Part shown: one piece after another, positions 9,647 through 16,815 of the stretch
Position numbering within the stretch: the stretch's first letter is position 1
Layout of the letters: each line of letters begins with the position of its first letter
From: Kitasatospora aureofaciens
Lineage (GTDB): Bacteria > Actinomycetota > Actinomycetes > Streptomycetales > Streptomycetaceae
Length of the DNA: 64,000 bases
NCBI GenBank assembly: GCA_000720845.1
Contig: JODU01000005.1
Span: 338,129-402,128, forward strand
Reading direction: 5' to 3'
Made by a program: the position numbers and the translations under genes
Notes under the pieces: model-generated
What the model saw: only the letters and a program-made list of their open reading frames with translations
What the model was told of the DNA's origin: nothing
The model's database searches: none

Positions 9647-10342
9647 GTGCTGCCTGGACGGGAACGAACCAGCCGAGCTGTCCGGCTGCCACGCATCCTG
9701 GGCACCCGCACCGCGTGGACGCCCGTCGGCGACGGCGAGTTCTTCTGCCCCGGCTGCGGCGGCGACCGCAACTACACGCGGCTCACCGGCCGCCGCCGGT
9801 TCACCCTGCTCGGCGTGCCCGTGCTGCCCCGCGGCGAGTCCGCGCCCACCGTGGAGTGCGCGGCCTGCCGCCGCCACTACGGCACCGACGTCCTCGACCA
9901 CCCGACCACCACCCGCTTCTCCGCGATGCTCCGCGACGCCGTCCACACCGTCGCCCTCGCGGTCCTCACCGCGGGCGGCACCTGCTCCCGCACCTCGCTG
10001 GAGACCGCGACCGTCGCGGTGCGCGCGGCCGGCTTCGAGGACTGCACCGAGGACCAGCTGAACGCGCTCGTCGAGGCGCTGGAGGCGGACACCGGGCGGG
10101 TCCGGGGCGAGCCGTGCGTGCCGGGCCTGGCGATAGAACTGCACGAGGCGCTCGACCCGCTGGCACCGCACCTCGCGGCCGTCGGCCGCGAGTCGATCCT
10201 GCTCCAGGGTGCCCGCATCGCCCTGGCCGACGGCCCCTACACCCCCGCCGAACGCGACGCGCTGGCCACCGTCGGCGCGGCCCTGACCATCTGCTCCGAC
10301 GACGTGGCCCGCCTCCTGGAGTCGGCGGGCACGCCCTCCTAG
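9647..10342 (+). CDS. Zinc-ribbon/TerB-like protein
   Basis: A 231-residue protein. An N-terminal zinc ribbon (CPGCGGDRNY at about residues 30-40, CAAC about 30 residues later) is followed by an all-helical TerB-like domain (LRDAVHTVALAVLTAGGTCSRTSLETA, then GARIALADGPYTPAERDALATVG). TerB-like domains occur in tellurite-resistance and membrane stress systems, but this stand-alone zinc-ribbon form has no defined role. GTG 9647 is chosen over earlier in-frame starts because GGAGG (9636-9640) sits 6 bases upstream. Its stop is 6 bases from the convergent acetyltransferase stop. Confidence 0.82.
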   Translation: MLPGRERTSRAVRLPRILGTRTAWTPVGDGEFFCPGCGGDRNYTRLTGRRRFTLLGVPVLPRGESAPTVECAACRRHYGTDVLDHPTTTRFSAMLRDAVHTVALAVLTAGGTCSRTSLETATVAVRAAGFEDCTEDQLNALVEALEADTGRVRGEPCVPGLAIELHEALDPLAPHLAAVGRESILLQGARIALADGPYTPAERDALATVGAALTICSDDVARLLESAGTPS

Positions 10343-10348
10343 AGCGGA

Positions 10349-10897
10349 TCAAGGACCCCCGGGGAGGTCCAGCCGCATGATCTGGCGGTGCATGCCCGGG
10401 CCGAAGTAGTCCGGACGCAGGCCGCCGTCGGGTTCCTCGGGGCGGAAGCCCAGGGAGCGGTAGAGGAAGATGGCGGCGAGGTTGGCGGGTTCCACGGTGA
10501 GGCGGACCACCTGTATGCCGTCGCGGCGCAACCGGCTCAGGACCTCCCGCATCAGCTCCCGGCCCAGCCCGTGGCGGCGCCGGTCCTGGGTCACGCACAG
10601 CCCGAGTACCCAGCTGTCCGCGCCGAGCGTCCGGGTGGCGGCCAGCACGTAGCCGCGCAGCCGGCCCGTGCCGTCGTCGAGGACCAGGAAGTGCTCCTCG
10701 TACATGTCGAAGAGTTGGCGCAGCAGGAAGCCGGGATAGGCGAAGTCCTGGAAGACCTCCTCGTCCAGCCGCCGCAGCTCCGGCAGGTCCGACTCCCGTG
10801 CCGTGCGCAGGTCCAGTGACAGGTCGTCCGGTGGCAGGCCGGGGCGGGTGAGCCGGTCGTGGTGGTCGAGGGAACGTTCCAGCGGTTCGGCGGTCAT
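10349..10897 (-). CDS. GNAT family N-acetyltransferase
   Basis: A 182-residue GNAT-fold acyltransferase. Beta strand 4 and the acetyl-CoA pyrophosphate loop are visible as LGLCVTQDRRRHGLGRELM (the RRxGxG element), and NLAAIFLYRSLGF is the usual C-terminal signature. The acceptor substrate is unknown. ATG 10897 has a GGGGG purine tract 5 bases upstream. Convergent with the TerB gene; divergent from the methyltransferase operon. Confidence 0.9.
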   Translation of the reverse strand: MTAEPLERSLDHHDRLTRPGLPPDDLSLDLRTARESDLPELRRLDEEVFQDFAYPGFLLRQLFDMYEEHFLVLDDGTGRLRGYVLAATRTLGADSWVLGLCVTQDRRRHGLGRELMREVLSRLRRDGIQVVRLTVEPANLAAIFLYRSLGFRPEEPDGGLRPDYFGPGMHRQIMRLDLPGGP

Positions 10898-11170
10898 GCA
10901 ACCCCCTGGTCAGACTGCGTCAACTCGTGGACACCCGCCCCGCTCACGATCGAGTGACGGACTCATGTGGCGGCCGGTGTCGGCTTCTGGCTAGAGTGAG
11001 CGTCCAACTTCCCTCATGCAAGGGCGAGTTCGGGTGTGCGACCATGCGCCCGACGTGCGCCGGGCGGATGAGGATGGCGTATTCACCCACTGTTTCGTAG
11101 TGGCCGGGTCACTTACCGTGAACGGTAGTGGGGGTTTGTCCGAATTCGAATGGAACGTGGCAGGGTGACT
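10898..11170. promoter_or_regulatory. Divergent intergenic region upstream of the SCO2525-like cassette
   Basis: 273 bases between the acetyltransferase and the methyltransferase genes. It holds an imperfect inverted repeat at 11110-11130 (CACT-T-ACCGT, GA, ACGGTAGTG), a second small dyad around 11090-11103 (CCACT, 7 bases, AGTGG), and two copies of TAGTGG at 11098 and 11126. I cannot assign convincing -35/-10 hexamers to either gene. Confidence 0.4.
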
Positions 11171-11923
11171 ATGGATCGCAACGCCGACGCGCCTTGGTCG
11201 AAGTTCGATCCAGAGGTGTACGTCGACAACAACTACCGGACGCCGCTCGAAGTCGACCTGCTGATCGTCCGGTTGATGCGCGACTACTTCACCCGCTGCT
11301 TCGAGGGAACCCCTCCGCGCTCGGTGCGCGGCATCGACGTCGGCGCAGGCGCGAACCTGTACCCCGCCCTGTCCATGCTGCCCTGGTGCGAGAAGTTGCT
11401 CCTGCTGGAGTACGCGCGTCCGAACGTCGAATACCTGGAGAAGCAGATCTCCCCGGCCGGTTACGACATCGCCTGGGACCCCTTCTGGGACGTGCTGCGC
11501 GAGGCCCCGGCCTACGCCGCCGTGGAGCCCAGGCCACGGGTCGGCGAGGTCGTCCGCGTGGAGCGGGGCAACCTGTTCGACCTGGAGGGCGGGGACCGGC
11601 GCTGGTCGCTGGGGACCATGTTCTTCGTCGCCGACTCCATGTCCGAGGCGCCCGAGGAGTTCCACCGGGGCGTGCGCTGCTTCATGAGCGCGCTCGGCGA
11701 GGGGGCGCCGTTCGCCGCCGCCTTCATGAAGGAGTCCGTCGGCTACCGCGTCGGCGCACACGACTACCCGGCCTACCGGGTGAACGAGGAAACGGTCGCA
11801 CTGAGCCTGGAGCCGTTCACCGGGGAGCTGGAGATCCACGATCTGCACCACTCGGTGCGGCCGGGGCACGAGGGAATGCTCCTCGCCCTGGGACGGCGCA
11901 ATTCGGCGATTGCCGCCCCGTAG
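11171..11923 (+). CDS. SCO2525-family SAM-dependent methyltransferase
   Basis: A 250-residue methyltransferase that resembles the NNMT/PNMT/TEMT group. It opens with FDPEVYVDNNY and carries SAM motif I GIDVGAGANLYPAL followed by the acidic LLLEYARPN. Later motifs (FFVADSMSEAPEEFHRG; FAAAFMKESVGYRVG) align with small-molecule N- or S-methyltransferases rather than nucleic acid enzymes. I believe NCBI names it the SCO2525 family; its substrate is unknown. ATG 11171 is preferred over ATG 11150 because a GCAGGG purine stretch sits 5 bases upstream. First gene of the conserved cassette with the next four genes, all on the same strand. Confidence 0.85.
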   Translation: MDRNADAPWSKFDPEVYVDNNYRTPLEVDLLIVRLMRDYFTRCFEGTPPRSVRGIDVGAGANLYPALSMLPWCEKLLLLEYARPNVEYLEKQISPAGYDIAWDPFWDVLREAPAYAAVEPRPRVGEVVRVERGNLFDLEGGDRRWSLGTMFFVADSMSEAPEEFHRGVRCFMSALGEGAPFAAAFMKESVGYRVGAHDYPAYRVNEETVALSLEPFTGELEIHDLHHSVRPGHEGMLLALGRRNSAIAAP

Positions 11924-11924
11924 G

Positions 11925-11984
11925 AACGGGGACATGCTCAACGGGGACCATCGCAACGGGGACATGCCGAACACAGGGCAACGA
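11925..11984 (+). repeat. 15-base tandem repeats between cassette genes 1 and 2
   Basis: Three head-to-tail copies of a 15-base unit (AACGGGGACATGCTC, AACGGGGACCATCGC, AACGGGGACATGCCG) start at 11925, 11940 and 11955. A decayed fourth starts at 11970. The array begins two bases after the methyltransferase stop codon and ends 22 bases before the next start. No conserved gene reads through it. Confidence 0.85.
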
Positions 11985-12006
11985 GGTCTGTACGAGGGGT
12001 GCGGGG

Positions 12007-13851
12007 ATGCAGATCAAGCCACGCCAGCACCTGCTGGACATCTGGCAGGCCATGGCCCGTCATTCGTTCGACGACGGCAAGCTCGTCCGGGGGGACACCG
12101 ACGGAATGAGCAGCGTCGCGGACGCCGAGCGCCTGCTCTGCCTGCTGTATCCGGCCACCGAGGTCCCCGCCTTCCGTCTCGACCAGCCGGACACCACCGA
12201 ACGTGACGTCCTGCGCGCCCTCGAACGGGTCGGCAGCCGGCTGGAGATCCCGCCCAACCTGATCGCCGCGCTGACCCAGTTCATGCGCACCCACACCGGC
12301 ACCGACGACAGCCCCACCTTCTCCGGCGGCCACTACTTCCGCCCCTCCGAGCCCGGCGGCACGGTCAGCCACGAACAGCGCCAGCTGGGCGTGGTCGACT
12401 CCTACTCCATGTCCGTCACGCTCTGCCTGGCCACCCTCGGCTTCCTCAAGGTCTACGAGGGCACCACCACCCGGCCCGAGGTCCTCAAGGCCATCGCCGA
12501 ACTGCGGGAGGCCACCAACGCCCGGCTGACCTCCGCGATGGTCAGCCTGCTGCGGTCCTTCTCCGTGAACGTCTTCGACGCCGAGTCGGAGCAGGGCAAG
12601 CGCCTGATCCAGGTCATCGGCCAGGGCGGACAGTCCGACCGGATCGTCCTCCAGCAGTTCTCCCGCCGGTTACGCCCGCTGCGCGCCACCATCATCGAGA
12701 GCCTGTCGCGGGGCATCCAGGTCGACGAGGGCATCCGCGACGAGAGCCAGCTCTTCGAGTGCGGCTGGGCCTGGGGCATCGTCAAGGACGCCCCGAAGAT
12801 CACCGACCTGACCGTGGACGTCCCCGGCCAGCCCGACGGCATCGCCGACCGGCTGCCCTACGTGTACTTCACCGTCGTCGCCCTCGACGGCATCCAGGAC
12901 CTGTTCTCCGACCGCACCCTCACCCTCGGCCTGCTCGACGAGGACCAGCAGAAACTCGCCGAGATGCTCCGCCTGCGCTGGGAGCTGAGCCAGCAGTACT
13001 GGTCCGCGATCGCCCGCTTCGGCGGCGAGCGCTGGCCCCTGGAGGACCTGCCCTGGCAGACCACCGGCCTGCGCCTGGAGTCCGAGTACTTCTCCCTGAC
13101 CGTCGCGGCCATCCTGGTCCACGACCTGGTCCGCCGGAAGGCGACCGACGACGACCTCACCCGCACCGTCGCCATCATGGAGCGCCTCGCCGACCGGGGC
13201 CGGGTCACCAGCCGCATGACCAAGAACGACCCGACCCTCCTGCTGCACACCCCCGGCGTCACCATGCCGCTCGCCGGGTCCGAGCGCGCCGGCGGCCAAC
13301 TCCTGTGGCGGATGACCGACTTCTCCGCCCAGCTCCTCAAGCGGATCATCCAGCTCGCCGAACTCTCCAGGAACATCGGCGCCCAGGACCGACTGCTCCG
13401 CCTCGCCGAGCAGTCCTTCGAACACCTGTGGAAGCGGCGCATCGACGAGGACGAGGGCGCCGGCCTCTGGGACAACATCCGGGCCGTCTACCCCGAGGCC
13501 CAGGACGCCGGACTGCGCATGTCCTGGAGCATCACCGAGCGCGTCACCGAATGCCTCGTCGCCGCCCGCATCCTCTACGAGCAGGAGCCCATCCGCAGCC
13601 CCGAACTCGCCGAACTGGCCCGGGAACTGCTCAGCGAGGCCACCCACCTGTTCGGCAGGGAGCAACTGGAGGCGTCCACCGCGGCCGACGGGAGCAGAGC
13701 CAGGGCCATGCGGAGCATCGAGAGCCGCCTCGACCACGCCCGCAGCCTCGTCGACGAACGGCCCGCGACCGCCTTCGCCCTGGCCCTGCCCGTGCTCCAG
13801 GAACTCGACACCCTGGCCCAGGCCAGGGGCGCCGCCGCCCAGGAGGTGTGA
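12007..13851 (+). CDS. SCO2524-family protein (contains TTA codon)
   Basis: A 614-residue predicted cytoplasmic protein of unknown function, the second gene of the cassette. It is almost entirely helical and has repeated helix pairs of similar texture (QLGVVDSYSMSVTLCLATLGFLK; SLTVAAILVHDLVRRK; LRMSWSITERVTECLVAARI), suggesting an alpha-solenoid or alpha/alpha toroid. No catalytic motif is obvious. Codon 222 (12670-12672) is TTA in SRRLRPL, the rare leucine codon read by the bldA tRNA, so full translation should be limited to late growth. ATG 12007 follows a GAGGGG stretch. Its stop is 2 bases upstream of the ATPase start, so the two are likely translationally coupled. Confidence 0.8.
   Translation: MQIKPRQHLLDIWQAMARHSFDDGKLVRGDTDGMSSVADAERLLCLLYPATEVPAFRLDQPDTTERDVLRALERVGSRLEIPPNLIAALTQFMRTHTGTDDSPTFSGGHYFRPSEPGGTVSHEQRQLGVVDSYSMSVTLCLATLGFLKVYEGTTTRPEVLKAIAELREATNARLTSAMVSLLRSFSVNVFDAESEQGKRLIQVIGQGGQSDRIVLQQFSRRLRPLRATIIESLSRGIQVDEGIRDESQLFECGWAWGIVKDAPKITDLTVDVPGQPDGIADRLPYVYFTVVALDGIQDLFSDRTLTLGLLDEDQQKLAEMLRLRWELSQQYWSAIARFGGERWPLEDLPWQTTGLRLESEYFSLTVAAILVHDLVRRKATDDDLTRTVAIMERLADRGRVTSRMTKNDPTLLLHTPGVTMPLAGSERAGGQLLWRMTDFSAQLLKRIIQLAELSRNIGAQDRLLRLAEQSFEHLWKRRIDEDEGAGLWDNIRAVYPEAQDAGLRMSWSITERVTECLVAARILYEQEPIRSPELAELARELLSEATHLFGREQLEASTAADGSRARAMRSIESRLDHARSLVDERPATAFALALPVLQELDTLAQARGAAAQEV
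12670..12672 (+). promoter_or_regulatory. In-frame TTA codon (bldA control point)
   Basis: Codon 222 of the SCO2524-family gene is TTA. In Streptomyces TTA is read by a single tRNA (bldA) that accumulates late, so TTA genes are typically tied to development or secondary metabolism. I noticed no other in-frame TTA in this window, although I did not count systematically. Confidence 0.85.
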
Positions 13852-13853
13852 GC

Positions 13854-14771
13854 GTGCTGGTCTTCGCCGCCTCCGACAAGGGAGGCACCGGACGCTCGGT
13901 GACCAGCGCCAACCTGGCCTACCAGCGGGCCCTCACCGGTGACCACGTGGCCTACGTCGACTTCGACTTCGGCTCGCCCACCGCCGCCGCCGTCTTCGAC
14001 GTGCCCAGCGCCATGCGCGGCACCGAGGAGCACGGCCTGCACTCCTACCTGGAGGGCGAGACCGCCGAACCGGTCCGGATCGACGTCTGGCGGCAGACCG
14101 AGCACCCCCTGCTGCGCGCCCGCCCCAACCAGTCCGGCCGCCTGGTCCTCTTCCCCGGCGACGCCGGCGGCGGCGAGTTCGCCACCGGCGAGGAGGCCCT
14201 GGAGCGCTGCGTCGACCTGCTGCTCAAGCTCAACGGCGAGTTCGACGTCACCTTCGTCGACCTCAGCGCCGGCCGCAGCTACGCCGTCGACATGGTCCTC
14301 GACGCCACCGCCCACCCCCGGATGCGCAACATCCCCTTCCGCTGGCTGGTGTTCCACCGCTGGACCCGCCAGCACGTGATCGCGGCCTCCGGACTCGTCC
14401 ACGGCGAGCACGGCATCATCGGCGGCGGCGTCGAGCGCGGCCACGACGAGGACGCCCTGCGCGCCGCGATCCGCTTCGTACGGGCCGCCGTGCCCGACCC
14501 GGAGTCGCCCCTGTGGTCCCACGGCTCCACCGCCCAGGCCACCTGGATGCAGGCGTGCGACGAGGCGCTGCGCCGGCTCGCCGCCGAACAGCGCATCGGC
14601 GACAGCGTCGTCCTCGGCATCGTGCCGCTGGAACCCATCCTCCAGTGGCAGGAGCAGCTGATCACCGAGGAAGACGTCCTCTCCACCCAGATAGCCAACA
14701 AGGAGACCCTGGAGGCGCTGGAGGAGATCGCCCGGCGCCTGACGGACGACACCCACTGGGGGCGGCTGTGA
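13854..14771 (+). CDS. SCO2523-family ParA/MinD-like ATPase with variant P-loop
   Basis: A 305-residue SIMIBI-class P-loop protein. The N-terminus reads MLVFAASDKGGTGRSVTSANLAYQ: the deviant Walker A signature Lys (K of KGG) is present, but the second Lys of GK(S/T) is replaced by Arg. The Walker A' and B-like regions follow (VAYVDFDFGSPTAAAVFDVP; FDVTFVDLSAGRS). Family knowledge suggests nucleotide-dependent dimerisation or membrane/partner association. GTG 13854 is chosen because AGGAGG (13841-13846) lies 7 bases upstream; GTG 13848 is a closer alternative that overlaps the previous stop. Its stop overlaps the start of the next gene. Confidence 0.85.
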   Translation: MLVFAASDKGGTGRSVTSANLAYQRALTGDHVAYVDFDFGSPTAAAVFDVPSAMRGTEEHGLHSYLEGETAEPVRIDVWRQTEHPLLRARPNQSGRLVLFPGDAGGGEFATGEEALERCVDLLLKLNGEFDVTFVDLSAGRSYAVDMVLDATAHPRMRNIPFRWLVFHRWTRQHVIAASGLVHGEHGIIGGGVERGHDEDALRAAIRFVRAAVPDPESPLWSHGSTAQATWMQACDEALRRLAAEQRIGDSVVLGIVPLEPILQWQEQLITEEDVLSTQIANKETLEALEEIARRLTDDTHWGRL

Positions 14772-15733
14772 CGGAGCCCGTGTTCCGCGAGACGGCCGCC
14801 GAGCCGCGCACCCAGTCCGTGCCGCTGGCCCACCTCTCCGTGGAGCTGGGCCACCTCTACATGGAGGACTTCGAGGCCGGTCCCGAACGGCTGCGCGCGC
14901 ACTTCGCCGAAGTACGGCCCTGGGTGGAGGCGGCCCGCACCGCCGCCACCGCCCGGGCCGGCGGCAAGCGGGCCCGGATCAGCACCTGCTTCCTGATCGA
15001 CGACTACTTCACCCGCTTCTCCACCCCCGCCGAGGTCGTCCCGATGCTCCTCGCCGAGGCCGAGCGGGCCGGACTGACCGTCGACTACCTGGCCCGCGAG
15101 TCCGGCTGCGCCGTCACCGGCAAGGTGCCCGTCGCCGAGGCGGTCGCCGCCCGCATCGTCGAGTCGCCGCCGCCCGGCAGCTACGGTCTGCGCCCGCCCG
15201 CCGCGCAGACCGGCTGGCTCGCCAACGGCGAACGCAGCCCCGTAGCCCGCGCCCCGCAGGCCATGAAGCGGGCCGTGGCCTGGCAGCCCCCGCACGAGAC
15301 CGCCGCCCGCCGCCACTCCGTCTTCCTCGACGTCGAGCTGTGGAGCGACGACGCCGACGGGCAGCGCACCTGGTCCTGCCCCTTCCTCGCCGCCGTGTGG
15401 CAGCTCGCCCGCCTCGGACTCCTGCGCAACGAGGGCGAGGCCGTCCTCGCCCCCCAGCCGCACACCGCCACCGGCTTCCCCGACAAGTGGGACGAGCTGC
15501 CCACCCTGCTCAAGCTCAACGAACGCGCCGACCCCTTCGCCGCCTACCGCACGTGCTCCGTCCTGCCCACCCGCTTCCTCCCCGTCGAGCACGCCGTCCG
15601 CGTGATCCTCGACCAGATCGAGGTCGACCCGGGAGCGCTGGCACAGGTCGCCGACCGCTCCGGGAAGGAACGCATGGCCGTCCCCGACTCGGTCGCCGAC
15701 CGCATCTCCTACGTGTACTACGCGGGGCCCTGA
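14768..15733 (+). CDS. SCO2522-family protein
   Basis: A 321-residue protein of unknown function, the fourth gene of the cassette, starting with GTG in a GTGA overlap with the ATPase stop (14768-14771). It contains a distinctive early block (RISTCFLIDDYFTRFSTPAEVVPMLL) that looks like an alpha/beta fold, an exposed linker rich in Pro and Gly, and a C-terminal helical part (VEHAVRVILDQIEVDP). No signal peptide or membrane helix. It occurs only in this context as far as I recall, implying it is a dedicated partner of the ATPase. Confidence 0.8.
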   Translation: MTEPVFRETAAEPRTQSVPLAHLSVELGHLYMEDFEAGPERLRAHFAEVRPWVEAARTAATARAGGKRARISTCFLIDDYFTRFSTPAEVVPMLLAEAERAGLTVDYLARESGCAVTGKVPVAEAVAARIVESPPPGSYGLRPPAAQTGWLANGERSPVARAPQAMKRAVAWQPPHETAARRHSVFLDVELWSDDADGQRTWSCPFLAAVWQLARLGLLRNEGEAVLAPQPHTATGFPDKWDELPTLLKLNERADPFAAYRTCSVLPTRFLPVEHAVRVILDQIEVDPGALAQVADRSGKERMAVPDSVADRISYVYYAGP

Positions 15734-15734
15734 C

Positions 15735-16715
15735 ATGGCGCCGCGGCAGAGCACCCCGCCCGCCGTCCTCGCCTGCGGCGAGATCCGCACCTGCCTGCTG
15801 CCCGCCCGGCAGGCCCTCGACATCCGTTCCGCCGCCCAGCTCCTCGGCCTGCGCGCCGACGAACGCGTCCTGCTCTCCGAGCGTCCCGGCCTCTACGCGC
15901 GTTCCCCCGAGACCCTCACCGGCGTCGACTGCCCCCTGCCCAGCGCCAACGGGGCCCGCGTCCGCGCCGTCGGCACCGTCACCGCGCACGCCTCGCTCAC
16001 CGAGGGCCGCGTCCTGCAGACCTCCGCGCACTGCCGCCTGCCCGGCACCGGACCCGACCAGCGGCGGCCCTGGGGCGAGTACCTGGTGCGGCCCGGAGTC
16101 GTCGAACCGCTCGGCAAGCTCCCCCACGAGGCGGTCGCGCAGGGCGTCCTGGGCGGCCCGCGCCACGGCGACCTGGACGTCGGACTCATCGCCGACGGCC
16201 TGCTCACCCGAGTGCTGCGCCACCCCCTGCTCGACCAGCGCCCGCCCTTCCGCTCCCGCCCCACCCGGCTGCGCTGGGCGGCCCTGCCCGCGGCACCCGG
16301 CGAAGGCCCCTCGCTGGAGCGGTTCACCCTCGCCGAGGACGAGCTGCGCACCGTACGCCTGCGGGTGCCCGAGGGCACCACCGGCGCCGAACTCGCCGCC
16401 CTCTGCGACGACCTCGCCCTGCACGACTGGCTGCTCACCACCGTCGTCCGGATGCTCGACGGCCTCCGCCTCGGCGCCGGAGCCGCCCAGGACGCCGGCG
16501 CCGTCGTACGGACGCTGCGCCCGGCCGTCGACCACCTGCTCCACCTGTGGATGCCCGGCGCCCGGGCCGGCCGTGAACTGGCCGCGCTGTGGGACCCCCT
16601 GGAGGAGCGGCCCGGCTTCACCCGGCAGTGGCAGGCCCTGGTGCAGCGCATCCGCGACCAGCTCACCCTGCACGCCATTCCCGCGGCGCACCGGGAGGTG
16701 GAACCGGCTCCCTGA
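15735..16715 (+). CDS. SCO2521-family protein
   Basis: A 326-residue protein of unknown function, the fifth cassette gene, starting one base after the previous stop. The N-terminal half is strand-rich (LACGEIRTCLLPARQAL; VRAVGTVTAHASL; TSAHCRLPG), and the C-terminal half is helical (DDLALHDWLLTTVVRMLDGLRLG; AVDHLLHLWMPGARAGRELAAL). No motif for catalysis or membrane insertion is visible. Tight coupling to the upstream genes indicates one translational unit and probably one complex. Confidence 0.8.
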   Translation: MAPRQSTPPAVLACGEIRTCLLPARQALDIRSAAQLLGLRADERVLLSERPGLYARSPETLTGVDCPLPSANGARVRAVGTVTAHASLTEGRVLQTSAHCRLPGTGPDQRRPWGEYLVRPGVVEPLGKLPHEAVAQGVLGGPRHGDLDVGLIADGLLTRVLRHPLLDQRPPFRSRPTRLRWAALPAAPGEGPSLERFTLAEDELRTVRLRVPEGTTGAELAALCDDLALHDWLLTTVVRMLDGLRLGAGAAQDAGAVVRTLRPAVDHLLHLWMPGARAGRELAALWDPLEERPGFTRQWQALVQRIRDQLTLHAIPAAHREVEPAP

Positions 16716-16815
16716 CCGAGCCTCGCCGGTCCGGCACGCGCACCACCGCAGGCCCGTCACCGCACGCACATCCCCGCACGATCCGACGCGTATCCCAACG
16801 GGGGGAGAGAGCGAG

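Noticed and set aside
11128..13851. A single 907-codon fusion of the region upstream of gene 2 with the SCO2524-family protein
   Set aside because: The upstream part runs in a different frame through the methyltransferase gene, which itself has clear SAM motifs. ATG 12007 has a ribosome-binding site and starts the conserved domain.
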